Part shown: positions 22,517 to 33,600 of the stretch, one piece after another
Layout: each line of letters opens with the position of its first letter
Position numbering within the stretch: position 1 is the first letter of the stretch
NCBI GenBank assembly: GCA_029339195.1
Contig: JAPTJF010000562.1
Coordinates: forward strand, 1 to 36,251
DNA from: Micractinium sp. NFX-FRZ
Taxonomy: Eukaryota > Chlorophyta > Trebouxiophyceae > Chlorellales > Chlorellaceae
DNA length: 36,251 bases
Direction: 5' to 3'
Made by a program: the position numbers and the translations under genes
The notes under the pieces: model-generated
What the model was told of the DNA's origin: nothing
Database searches by the model: none
Seen by the model: the letters and a program-made list of their open reading frames with translations, nothing else

Positions 22517-24905
22517 TCACTCTTGCTTCTGCCGCAGCTTCGACAGGTGGCCCAGAGTGCTGTGCCCAAAGGCAGCGGTCACAGCGGCCAGGGCACACAG
22601 GATGGGCAGCACCTGCGGAAGGCAAAAGAGCGTCGAGGGCAGAGAGGAGAGTAGAGCAATGCTGATGAGCAGGGGAGGGGAGCAGGCACGCTTCAGGAGG
22701 GCGAGTGAGCAGGCTGGGTGGCCACCCAGGCAGTGCCCGCACCCGGCCTCTGGCCCTGGCCTAGAGCAACCGAGCGCGCTAGCGCGGCCCTGCGGTTGTG
22801 TGTGCTACCACTTGCGTGAGATTGAGGCTGACACCCTCTCTCCTTACAGACAGGCTAGTAGTTACCTCCAGTCACCCAGAACTCCGCTACACAACCCAGT
22901 ACACACAGCACACTACGGCACAACATACCCCTCCACTGCCCCCTGCACCTGCATGAGGTTGAGCTGCAGCCAGTACAGGAGGTACAGCCCCTGGATGGCG
23001 GCCAGCCCGGCGTGGAAGCCGGCTGCAGACAGGAAGCCGGCGCCGTCGGTGGGGAAGGCCTGCGGGCACGCGGGGCGAGCGGGCAGGTGGGGGTTGGGTT
23101 TGTGGGAGAGCGGAAAGTGGCGGGCTCAAGCAATCACTCCAGCCCGCACTTGTTTTGCAGACAACAGGTAGGCTAGCTCAGAAGGAGGACAGCGGAGGGA
23201 ACAGCAAGAGGGAGCACAATGGCAGGATGCAGTGATGATGCTGCGGCCCAGCCGTTCTCAGCCCCTGATCCCCTCCAACCCCTCAGCACACCTTGATGTT
23301 CGCGCCAGCCATGAGTGCCAGCACAATGAAGGCCGCCAGAGGGGCCAGCGACAGGGCGGTGAAGGCGAGGGAGACGATGGCGGGGGCGCGGCGCTCGGGA
23401 GTGCGGTGCATGTGCTTGATCTCGGGGAGCGGGCGGAACAGGGTGTCCATGGCGCTGCACACGGGTGACAGGAGTGTGGGGAGACGTGTGCAGGGAGGGC
23501 GTTGTGCAAGGGTGGGTATCCGCTCCCAGAGAACAGCTGCCACAGCATGCCCCGCCCAGCGCAGACGCTGCCAGAGACGACCAGCGCAGCGGAATGGGCT
23601 TTCGAAACCACCCGCTGGCCACCGCAGGGGCAGCAGCAGCGCCGCTGCCATCACAAACCAGCACAGGGAGCTCGCTCTTGTAGGCTCACCGGTACGGCTT
23701 CGCCTTGGGCTGCGAGCCGTCGTCCAGCGGCGGGTGCAGCACCTCCACCTCGCCCAGCGTCCACAGCAGGGGCTGGGCGGAGCGCGTGTCGCCCACAAGC
23801 AGGGCGGCCTCGTAGGCGCCGCTCTGCAGGCCCACCTGCAAGAGGCAGGCGGGCGGGCAGGCAGGCAGGGGCGAGAGGAGCAGCGGCGGGGGTGGTGAGA
23901 GGGCGGAGCGCGTCGGGGGGTGCGGCGCTCGGCAGCTGGAGGGACAGCGGGCAGCGCGACAGCATGTGTCTTGCCTAGACAGATCGCAACCAATCTGAGA
24001 GGCTGCACACCTGCTTCTGCACGTCCGCTGACTTGGCGGTTGCATAGAGGGAGCCGTCCTTGGCCTTGACGGCGGAGAAGTAGGCGGCCGCACCGCTGGC
24101 GCGTGCAGTCAGGCGCAGGAACACCTGCAAGTGGATCGAGATGGGGGCCACAACGGGTGTCAGCGTTCTGTCCGTTGTGTGCGTATATGAGCTGTGTGCA
24201 CACTTTGAGCACACAAACGGTCTGTTGTGCACAGCTACACGATGGTTTATGACGTTATGGTGCGCCAGTGCGCCAGTACCTGCTGCGGCCGGAAGTCGGC
24301 GCCGGACTCGTCGCCGGCAAGCGCCGCAGACAGGGTCACCTGCGCAGGCGAGGGAGTGAGCAGGGCACAGGGCGGGTTGCAGGGACGTCAGAATGCGCCA
24401 CCAGCAAGTGATGAGGCGGACACCGCTGGGGGCACAGAGGTAGCGGGAGGCAGGCATGAGCAGGCGGGCTGCTGGGTGCTGCATGATGCATACAAGGCGG
24501 CAGCCAGCCTGCATGGACTTGGACTTTGCGCAATGCTCGTCATCCGTGGTTACGGCCCTGCCAGGCAGTGCAGAGCGAAGAGACAAGGCACGGCCGTGCT
24601 TCGTGGCTGCTGCCGCCACTGCGCGTGCCGTCTGCCCGCCGCCATGTGCGCCGCCCCACTGCTGTCCGTCCACACCTCCCCTGCTGTCCCGCAGCGCCCC
24701 GCACCTTGAGCGTGCGCGTCTGATCAAGCACGAGCCGCAGGTCTGCTGCAGGCCCCGCGATCGTCTCTTGCACCGCGGCGGTGCCGCTGGCCTCCAGCAG
24801 GCTCACGCTCACATCCCTGAGCTGGATGTCGCTGACGGGCTCCTGGGCCGCGCCGGCCGCCCCGATGATGAGCAGCCCTGCAAGTGCAGCCGCCCAGCGT
24901 GCCAT
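22517..24905 (-). CDS. SWP1/RPN2-like: Oligosaccharyltransferase subunit, Swp1/ribophorin II type
   Basis: Non-catalytic subunit of the ER oligosaccharyltransferase that N-glycosylates proteins. Seven exons agree in phase: 24705-24905, 24280-24339, 24011-24124, 23690-23835, 23292-23454, 22949-23059 and 22517-22612, giving 296 residues. A signal peptide is clear (MARWAAALAGLLIIGAAGAA). The lumenal part holds the family-like segments VTLSAALAGDES, FRPQQVFLRLTA and TLGEVEVLHPP. A conserved hinge follows (FRPLPEIKHMHRTPERRAP), then three membrane segments at about 198-224, 244-264 and 266-282, matching the Swp1/RPN2 C-terminus. At 296 residues it matches yeast Swp1 in size and lacks the long N-terminal lumenal domain of animal and land-plant ribophorin II. 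The start was chosen because the signal peptide begins right there. Confidence 0.88.
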
Positions 24906-25573
24906 AGTGCCCTCCACTCCTGCGGTGCTGCTTCCAAGTGGCTGTGGCACTTCGGATCCGTGTTGGTGGCGGGTGCAGGGCACGATCTCCACCGGCTTGT
25001 CCTGCTGTACTGCGCTGGGCGGGAGCTGCCAATGGCTGGCCGGCGGTGGTGACCTGCTTCATCCTCAACGAGGGTGCCCATGCTGGTGCATAATGTCGAG
25101 TTGTAAGGAATCCAACAATTCCTTGCTCTGCAATCATGTAGAGCACACATGTGCAGGGCAACACTTGTGTACAGCCTCTCACGCAGTGCCTGTTCCACTT
25201 GGTAGCAGGTCAGGTCTCGTGATTCACATTGGCATGACTTGCAATTGGCACACGGCTTCAGTGGGCAGGAAAAACAAACAGCTTAACGTACTGTGGTGTG
25301 ACGGTATCAAGGTGTAGAATAGCAAGAAACGAAAAGGGGACCCTGGGCAGTTGGATCTGCCAAACTTGCCCTCTGATGTGATCATGGAGCCTGCCTACTG
25401 TAGTCAGTGACAAGGAAAAGAAAATGAGCAAGGCGCTGCCTACTGTGCTGGGCTGTACTATGTCTGGGAAAGGAAAGCCGGCAAGTGCTGGGCATTGCCG
25501 CAATGAGGTGCTTGTAAGAACAAACATGTGTGCGGCGCCCCCTGGCACTGCAGCATGGCGGGAGGCGTATGCC
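24906..25573. other. Intergenic: promoter of the OST gene and 3' region of the membrane-protein gene
   Basis: About 670 bases between two minus-strand genes. It should hold the OST promoter on the left and the neighbour's 3' UTR on the right. It is less GC-rich than its surroundings around 25080-25450. No exon or RNA gene was seen. Confidence 0.45.
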
Positions 25574-28500
25574 CTACTTCTTGAATAGGCCAGAGAAGCG
25601 GCCGCCCTTGGGTGCAGCCGCCCCAGGGTCGCGCGTCGCCCACGAGGGTCCCGCCGCTGGCGCCGCCTGCGCGCGCACAACCACCGTGGTGCCCGTCAGC
25701 GGCGCCTCGCTGCCGGCGGTGTGCGTCTCAGAAGACACCGAGCGCGCAGGCGAGGGGCCGCCGCTCGACGCTGCATTGTAGTCTGCGGCGGGCAGCGGTG
25801 TGGAGGCAGCGGCTGCCGACTCGGCTGCCTCGGCTGCCTCCAGACGGGCAGCAGCTGCCGCCAGGTGGTCGCGCGGCTGCAGGCCCAGCGCCTCCCGAAG
25901 GCGGTCCAGGTTGGGCAGGTTGGGCATGCGCGGCGAGGCGGCCGCGGCGGCTGCGGCAGAGCGGCCCTTGCTGCTGCTGCTGCGGCTGCTCTTGGGCAGG
26001 TGGCGGTCCAGCGCTTTCAGGCTGGCCTGCCGACGCTCCTCGGCCTGCTTCAGGCGGAATTCTTCGGCTGCAGGCAGCGAACAAGTGAGCGAGGAAGAAG
26101 TGGGGGGTGGGCGTGAGGGTTTGGAGCAAGAGCGCCGGTGGTGGGGACCATGGGGAGTGTGTGGGTGGGCAGCCTCCAGCTCTCTTTCTCCTGGCTGCAT
26201 GCAGATGACCCCTCCAGGCCTCCTGCCACTGTGGTTGCACCCCACCCACTGCATTGTACCGCCATCCCCCTACTGCTGCAGCTGCTGACCCAAGGCGGAT
26301 GGGACGATGCAGGATGGACCGACCATGCAGGCGCCGCTCACTCACCCTGCTTGCGCTCGCTCTCCCACCGCTGCACCACCGCCTTGCCGTCGTTCTTCTT
26401 GGCCCGCTTGCGCCGGATGACCACCGTCGCGACAATGGCTGCCACGATGACCGCAGCGCACACGCCGCCCAGGATGGCGCCCAGCAGCACCCCCTTGTTG
26501 GCGCCGCTGCTGGCGGCGGCCTCCACGCCGGCGTCGCCGCTGGGGGCGGGCGCGGCGGGGCGGATGTAGCGCTCCGGCAGGGGGGAGAAGGTGTAGGCGC
26601 CGCTGCCCAGGAACATAATGTCCACATGGCGCACAGACACGCCTGCGGGGGGAAGGTGGGTCATGAAGCATGACAGTTGTGGGATGTCGCATGAGGAACA
26701 GCTGCCCAGGAGCCTGGTTTCTGCGTGGGCGCATAGAGACGCCTGCGGGTGGGATGGGTCATGAAGCAGGCACTGTGGGAGCAACGAGGCCTGTGTGAGA
26801 TGAGAGAACAAACAGCTGCCCAGGGATGTTGTGCCCAGTTTGGAGCGGGGCCAGTTGAGCGGGGCGGGAAGCCAAAGGGAGCAAGTGGACTGGGAGGGTG
26901 GCGCTGAGAACGTGCAGGCACTGGGAACGTGCTTGGGGAGGCGCGCAGCATGCTCAGCAGCACTCCAGTCACACTGCTATGCCCCCCCTCTACTGCCACT
27001 CGCCACCCAGCCACGCCTCGCCCGCTCCGCTGCTCACCCTCCCCGCAATCACCTCCTCGCCCATCACTCCAACCGCCCACACCCACCTGTCGCTGCCTTG
27101 AGGATAGTCAGCATCTGGCCGCTGGTGGCAGCCGCCTGCATCGCCTTGACAACCGCATCCTCTGCTGTCTTGTTCAGGACGGTGGTGGAGGCAAAGTAGT
27201 AGACACCAAAGGTGTTGGGGTCGGGCGCGGGGGCTGCGCTGGGCGCAGGGGCAGGCTTCGGGGAGGCAGCAGGGGTGCCGGTGGGGGTGGCCGGGGTGGC
27301 GGGGGTGCCAGCAGGGGTGCCGGTGGGGGTGGCGGGGGGGGCAGCATTGGGCAGAGAGGTGGCCTTTTCTGTGCCGGTGGGAGCAGGGGCGGTGGTTGCT
27401 GCCTTGCCGGCGCAGCGGCAGCACAGGTTGCCTGCAGCGGGGGGCAGCGGGGGCGGTCCAGGCGTTAGGTGGAGGGCTTTACTTGAGAAGCCAGCCAGGC
27501 CGTGGCAGGCAGCCGGAATGCTGCTGCCCTGCGACTGCCAGGTGCTGCTGTGAGTGCGGCATGCTGCTCACTGCAACGCTTTCCTCCTCAGTGGGCCAAT
27601 ACCTTCCCCCCCCGCCTCGCCCCTCCCCCCGTCCACCACGATTTCTCGCCCTCTCTTCCGCCCCTCACCGTCGTTGTCGTAAAACTTGGGGTCCGATTCC
27701 GCCGCCGCCAGCGCCCCCGACGCCACCTGGGCGGCGCAGAAGGCCAGGCAGGTGGGCTCATCCGGCGCCAGGAAGTGCTTCACAGACCAGCACTGCCCCT
27801 TGGCTGGCTTGGCGAGCTCCCCAGGTGCTGCTGGCGTGGCGGTGGCGGGAGCAGGCACCGCCTGGCGCAGCCGCCGGCGGCCGCCCAGGTTGCTGGCGGG
27901 CAGGGGCTCGACGCTGACGCGGAGGTCGGTGACAGCGGGGGCGGGGGCGCCAGCTGCTGCCGCGGTGCTGTTGCTGCCGGCGGGGGTGGAGGGGGGCGCC
28001 GTTTTGGGTGCCTTGGGGAGCTTGCCTGTGACCGCAGCCTGCGGGCGGGGCAGGGAAGCGGGCGGGCAGGCAGGTGAGTGAGGAGGTGAGGTGAGGTGGC
28101 TCATCCTTGGCCCAGGCCCTGCGGGGCAGCATAGCGTGCAGAGCAGCAACCACCTCTGTCATGCACCGCACCCACATCAAGCTTGAATGCTTGCTTGACA
28201 TTGGCCTCATCTCCCAGGACTGGCCCCCACCTGCTGCTCAGAGAAGGCCCACACTTGGCCGGGGGTGAGGGCGCCGAGGGTGCCCGCCACAGTGGCGACC
28301 AGGGCGGCGGGCATGGGGGAGGGGGCGCCGTCGACAAGCAGCACCAGGTTGACTGGGAAGCCGACGGGCTGCAAATCAGGTCAAAACACGGGTGGAAATT
28401 CGCAGGGTTGACAATCTACTCTTCAGGTATGCAGATTCGGGGGCCGGCAGGCAGAGGGAACCGTCTCGGGGCTAGGGCGAGGGATGGGAGGACAGCAGGT

Positions 28501-29116
28501 GGGGTCATGCGGCTGGATGCTGGTGTGGGCAGTTGGGCAGGCATGGCAGGTGTCGGCAGAGCGGACGGGCAGGGGGGCCGCTGGCAGCACGAAATTATGC
28601 ACATAAAAAAGGGAGCGGTGCTGGCAGGCTTACCGGAGGGGGAGGGGAGGGCGGGGGCGGGGGCGGGGGGGAGGGCGCCGGCGCCGGGGAGGGCGGGGCG
28701 GCGGGGGAGGGAGAGGGAGAGCTCAGCGTGGGCGCAGCCCAGGGATCGGTGGCGGGTGAGGGGCTGGCGTTGCTGGGAGTATCCATCCCGTTGTCGAGGG
28801 CAGGTGAGGGGGACGAGAACGGGTCGGGAGAGGGTGAGGGTGAGGGTGAGGCGAAGGGGTCGGGCGAGGGGGAGGCAGGCGGGTCGGCGCCGAGCGGGTC
28901 CTCCAGGGCTGGCCCGTCCCGGAAAAGGTCGGGGGACGGAGACGCGGGCGACAGGCCGTCGTCCAGCAGTCCATCGCCGCCCAACAAATCGTCCAGAGCA
29001 GGGGAGAGCTCCGGCGAGGCGGAAGGGTCAGGGGAGGGCGCCTGGGCGGCGGCGGGACATGCCGCCAGGAGTGCCACTGCGGCGACCAGCGCCAGCAGCA
29101 GGGCGGGCCGCGGCAT
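25574..29116 (-). CDS. Type I membrane protein with Pro/Ser-rich (HRGP-like) ectodomain
   Basis: Probable cell-surface or wall-associated protein; family not recognised. Six exons agree in phase: 28634-29116, 28231-28368, 27669-28038, 27087-27431, 26346-26642 and 25574-26067, giving 708 residues. A signal peptide (LLLALVAAVALLAACPAAA) is followed by Asp/Ser/Pro repeats (SPSPDPF type) and a poly-Pro run, as in algal hydroxyproline-rich glycoproteins. Next come a hydrophobic strand region (FPVNLVLLVDG), a Cys-rich patch with CWSVKHF, TCLAFC and NLCCRC, and a TPTGTPAGTPATP-type repeat. One membrane helix lies at about 496-521 (VLLGAILGGVCAAVIVAAIV), stopped by RRKRAKK. The cytosolic tail of about 180 residues begins with a charged coiled-coil-like helix (EEFRLKQAEERRQASLKALD). 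No kinase or other enzyme domain is visible. An adhesion or wall-sensing role would be a guess. Confidence 0.8.
26636..26825 (-). repeat. Duplicated acceptor and exon-start block, 100 bp apart
   Basis: The acceptor and start of exon 5 of the membrane-protein gene (minus strand CCGCAG, then GCGTGTCTGTGCGCC) is echoed 100 bases upstream at 26741 as CCGCAG, then GCGTCTCTATGCGCC. The flanks GGGTCATGAAGCA and ACAGCTGCCCAGG also recur in the same order. The decoy acceptor is intact. Confidence 0.85.
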
Positions 29117-30002
29117 TGCGTGCGTTGCGCGGTAAAAGTAGCTTCCTGCAGCGGCGATCGAAGGAGAGCGTGAGCCATGTTTTCAAAGCAAAGATTTCCT
29201 GTGCATCTTGAGATCGGAAAAGCCTCGGGCGCCGCGCTCTCACCCAAGGCTGGAATTGCAATTGTTGCAACCTGAAGAGTGTTAAGGTGGGCGCGCGGGG
29301 GCCGCTGCTGCTCGGAGGGCCGGGTGTGATGCCTGCAAACTGTTCTTTTGAAGATGCGGCCGCCTACCCACAGTAGGAGGCTGTCAGGAGGGACGGCTTC
29401 AGTTTGCAAGCGTCGTGACAGTCTGCAGAAGGTGGTCGGAGCGCCCTGCTGCGCCGCAAAGGGAACGCGGTCTACCTTTCTAGCCACTGCTGACGTGGCG
29501 CTGCGGCATCTGCCAGAGCGGGTCAGTGCGCTGCAGGAAGCTGGCAACTGGCTGGTGGTTCCACCTCCACTCGCCGCATGCACATGCAACACACCAAGTG
29601 CAGGATGCAGGAGGAACGGGGCAAAGTTGCCCAGCAGCGGTGCGGGAGGCCGCCCGGCACCGGCCTCACACCCGCTTGCCTACCACAAACTTGCACCCAC
29701 AGCCTGTTGGAGCATTCGCCCCAGCTTCATAACAGCTGGTTTGGAGTCATGCCGCCTGCATCTGCCAGGATGGCTTGGTGTGAGCATCTCTGGGGTGCAT
29801 CAAGGCAAAGGGCGGCCGGCTGGCTGGTGAGCGGGCGAACAGGGGTGCGTGTGTGGCTAGGGTAGCAGGAGGGTGCTGCCTGCAGCCTCACAACCAGATT
29901 GGCAAGCAAACCGTTGGAACAGCTTGGCAGCAGCTACATGGCCAGGCAGCAGCACAGCGCGGGCTTGGGGCGGCGGGCAAGGCCCCGCTTCCGCCGCGGC
30001 GC

Positions 30003-30030
30003 GCCGGTGGCACCGGCCGGTGGCACCGGC
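30003..30030. repeat. Iterated small inverted repeat
   Basis: GCCGGTGGCACCGGC, a 6-bp stem with a 3-base loop, occurs twice overlapping by two bases (13-bp period). Confidence 0.85.
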
Positions 30031-30251
30031 GAGACTGACCGCACCTGCGGCAAGCACAATGCACAGGCAAGCGCAATGCAGCCCTGTAATGTTCCAACAC
30101 AAACTGCTTGGTAAGGGTTGCCTAGGAGTATGATGTGCTGCTCACAGGGCCCCACCCTCAGGGCCCTGGTGCCGGCCCACAAGCCCCTCCTCAGGGGTGG
30201 GGGAGGGCCGCTGCAGGGGGCGGGGGCACATACCATGCAGCCCAGCGCTGC

Positions 30252-30271
30252 GGCGCCGCTGCAGCGGCGCC
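30252..30271. promoter_or_regulatory. Perfect 20-bp palindrome
   Basis: GGCGCCGCTGCAGCGGCGCC reads the same on both strands. It lies about 375 bases upstream of the CBP60-like start codon, a possible dimer-binding site, although GC-rich DNA makes chance palindromes commoner. Confidence 0.5.
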
Positions 30272-30644
30272 ATGGTGCTCGCTGTCTGACACGCAAACAG
30301 CGCAGAGTCGGTCTCGAATCTGACACAGGTCAGAGGAGCTGCTGAGGTAGTCACCTAAGCCCGGTGCTGCATTTCATTCACGTGTGTGCTTCGTTGTTTT
30401 GCCTGCACAGTCTCCACTCGCTCAGACAGCACTGCGCGCAGCTCGTGGGCAGAACCCGCTCGCTGTAGCAAAAGTCTGCAGACGCCGGCACTCGCTCCGG
30501 CCACTCGGGGCTTCCCGCAGGCCCTCCCTCTGCCGCAGCCGCTCGTGGGTCGGCAAGTGCGCGGTGCAGTGCCTCCGAAGGCGCCTGATCGAGTAGCAAG
30601 CTGCTCCACTCAGCAGTGCGGCCAACCGGGAGCGGCTGCGCGCT

Positions 30645-33600
30645 ATGGCGCTGCAGCTACAGTTTCGGCATGACTGCCAGTGAGTGGGAGAGCGCTGCCG
30701 AGGGGCCGGGCCTGCGACATGCCCCCGCCGCGCCGAACTTTTGCCTCTAGTGCGCGCTCGGCCGCCCACCCCCCCTGCCGCCTGCCTGCACCCCACCACT
30801 GTCTCGCAGAAACTTGGGCTGCGCCAACACGGCCTGCAACCTGTGCAAGCTGAGCCAGCGGCGGCGCTGCCCGACCAACTTTGCCGCCAAGTACCTCGCG
30901 CCCTGCGACGTCGTTGAGGCCAAGTGCGGCGCCCAGATCTATGTCGTGGTGCAGGACGAGGCCAGCGGGCAGCTGGTGCAGCAAGGGCTGGAGGAGCTGG
31001 CAATACTGGTGCGCAAATGAGGGAGGGCGCGGGCGGGGCGGGGATTGCCGTGCGCCGGGTACGGTGGGCGCGGGCGGGCCGGACGGGCCGGGCAGCAGGC
31101 ATATGTTGCACCCCGGCAGCAGCAGCCCGCCATCATGAGGCACATGAAGCGTCCTGCAGAGCGGTAGCAAGGAAGCATGCATGAGCCCACCCTGGCTTGT
31201 GCCGCCGTGGCTTCCTCCGTGCCAGATTTGTGGGTGTGTTCCACGAATTGTACACGATGCCTTGCCGCCCCCCTGACAGACGTTCAACTGGGCGGGTGTC
31301 AATGCTGCCGGCCACCTCTCCCTCCCACAACCTTCTCCCCCCTGCAGCTGAGCATGGCGGTCAAACAACTTATGCTCATTTGTCGTTGCTGTCTCATCCC
31401 CTTGCCGCTGCCGCGGCGGGCCCCCCTTGCCGCCTCCCTCCTCCCCCCCTCCCCCGCGCAAACCGTGCCAGCCCCCCGTGCCCCTCCCCCTGCGCCTCCT
31501 CTGCAGATCAGCATCATCGATGCACGCAAGTTTGAGTCCGAGGTGGGCACCGCCTCCCACCCGGACGAGGCGCTGGAGCGGTGCGAGCTGCTGGAGAACA
31601 AGCAGGGGCAGCCGCTGCTGGCGCACGGGCGCAGCGGCAGCTACACCGACTCCAAAAAGGTGCTGGTGCCCATGATCCACGGGCAGGCGCTGCTGCCAGA
31701 CCTGAAGATCACAGACTCCAGCGAGGCGCTGCTGACGGGGCGCGCGCCGCCGTTCCGCCTGTCGGTGCGCGCCGTGCACCGCAGCGGGGAGCCGTTCGAG
31801 GGGGTCGCCTTTGCGCTGTCGGAGCCGTTTGTGGTGAGTGCGGGGGGGCAGGGAGAGGGGGTGGGGCAGGGGGAGGGAGGGGGAGAGGGGTACCGGGGGG
31901 AGGGAGGGAGGGTCGAGTGGCGAGTGCAGGGGAGGGAGGGAGAGGGAGGGGAGCGGGCCAATGGGAGGGCAGGGATGGGGCTCCTTTTTTTTGGGTGGCC
32001 TTTGTGCTGCCAGCAGCTGTGCGTGCGTGGTGAGGGAGGGCAGGGAGGCGCAGCGCTGGGCGCAGAAGGGAGGTGGGGCATGCGCAGGGGCGACTATCAG
32101 CAGCACACGCATGCGCCCGGAGGCGGAGGCCTGTTCGGGTGCTTGGAAGCGTGCGTGTGTGCTGCCCCTCCCGCCGCCCTGTGCAGCGCCGAACTCCAGG
32201 CCCATCATTGATGGCACACCGCCTCGTGCCGCCTCGCGCTGCGCCGGCGCCCGCTGCTCCGCCTCCTCCCCACCTGTAGTCCCAACCCATCCTGCCCCCC
32301 ACTGCCCCGCCCTGCTGCTTCCCCGCGACCTCTCCAGGTGGCCACCGCGCGTGTGAAGGGTGCTGCCAAGCTGGAGATCCCTCACGTGGACGACCACGTT
32401 TCTAAAATCGACTGCGTGGGCCTGCAGGTAAGGCTGCAGGGGGCTGGCTGGGCTGACGGCTGGCTGGGGGCTGGCTGGCGGGTCTGGCTAGCTGGCTGGC
32501 CGGCAGGGCGGGCGGGCAGGTGGGCGGTGGGGCAGTGCTGGGGCCCGCAAGGGGCATCCCAGACGGGTCGCTGGAATGCGCTGGACTGTGTGCCAGCAGG
32601 GGCGTGGAGTGCACCCCGCGCGCCTGCTTCTGCTGCCTGCCCCTACGTCCCGCAGCAGCAGCATACCCATATAGTGAGCCTGGAGGGGGCGTCTGAGCCG
32701 TGCCTGCCTTGCTGCCCCAACCTTTCAAGTTTCCAACCAACCCTGTGTTCCCTTCACCCCCCCCGTCTCCAACATTGGCAGACCCAGAAGAAGCTGGAGG
32801 ACATCAAGGCAGCAGCGGTGGCTGCTGGCGTGCCCGACCTCAACCTCCCCATCAACAGCGTGATCAAGGGTGAGCAGGGGTGGGCGATCGGGTGGACTGT
32901 AGTGGGGCTTGCTAACGGCAGGCACGGGGGCACAGCAGCCGAGGGGGCATTCACAGTGCCGGCGAGGTCCCCCCAGCGCTGGCCAGCTGCAGGCAATGCC
33001 TCCCGGATCGATTCTGCCGCAACCAATTGGCCCGCCTCGCCGCACGCTGCCGCGCCCTGCCGGCCTGTCGTTGCTCACCCCTCCCCCCCCCTGCTTGCTG
33101 CCCTGCCCCCCTCTTCACCCCACCATCCCCCTGCTCCCGCAGTGGGCCAGTTCCGTGACCTGGTGGAGGCTGCAGAGCGCAACAAGGCGCTGCGCGAGAC
33201 GCTGAAGCAGGTGAGAGCGGTGGGGTGCTGGGCCAAGGCAGGGGTGGTGTCTGGGGCACAAGCAGGGGTGGTGAGGTGGGGCGCCCCAGCAGGGGAGCGG
33301 TCACACCTTCAACCCGGCTGCATGCACCGCTCATCGCGCACGTTCGCACCCTCTTCCCTCTCCTCTCGTCCCCAGGTGCTGCGCCTGACCAAGGGGTGGG
33401 ACGTGGCCCGTGACCACGTGCGCAAGGCGGTGGAAACGGATGTGCAGCTGAGGGTGTACCACCCAGGTGGGTGCTGTGAGGGGGTGGGTGGCGTGAGGGT
33501 GGGCGCAGGCTGCGTGCAGCTGCTGTGGTGTGTGGGGCATGCAGTTGGCTGGGCTAGGCGGGTTACGGCATGCACTGGCATGGCCTCCCCTGCCGGTGTG

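Larger units (their letters stand above)
29117..30644. promoter_or_regulatory. Divergent intergenic region between the membrane-protein gene and the CBP60-like gene
   Basis: About 1.5 kb between two start codons pointing outward. No exon was supported. It contains a 13-bp iterated hairpin unit at 30003-30030 and a perfect 20-bp palindrome at 30252-30271. An in-frame stop at 30594-30596 with no ATG before 30645 supports the chosen start of the right-hand gene. Confidence 0.5.

Noticed and set aside
31348..31420. Possible extra exon in the CBP60-like gene (LSMAVKQLMLICRCC)
   Set aside because: Direct joining of 31008 to 31507 gives the continuous strand expected for the family, and the candidate lacks a clear donor.
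30643..32397. Minus-strand open frame of 584 codons over the CBP60-like gene
   Set aside because: Low-complexity His/Pro/Gly-rich antisense; the plus-strand exons beneath it are phase-consistent and have the family-like motifs.
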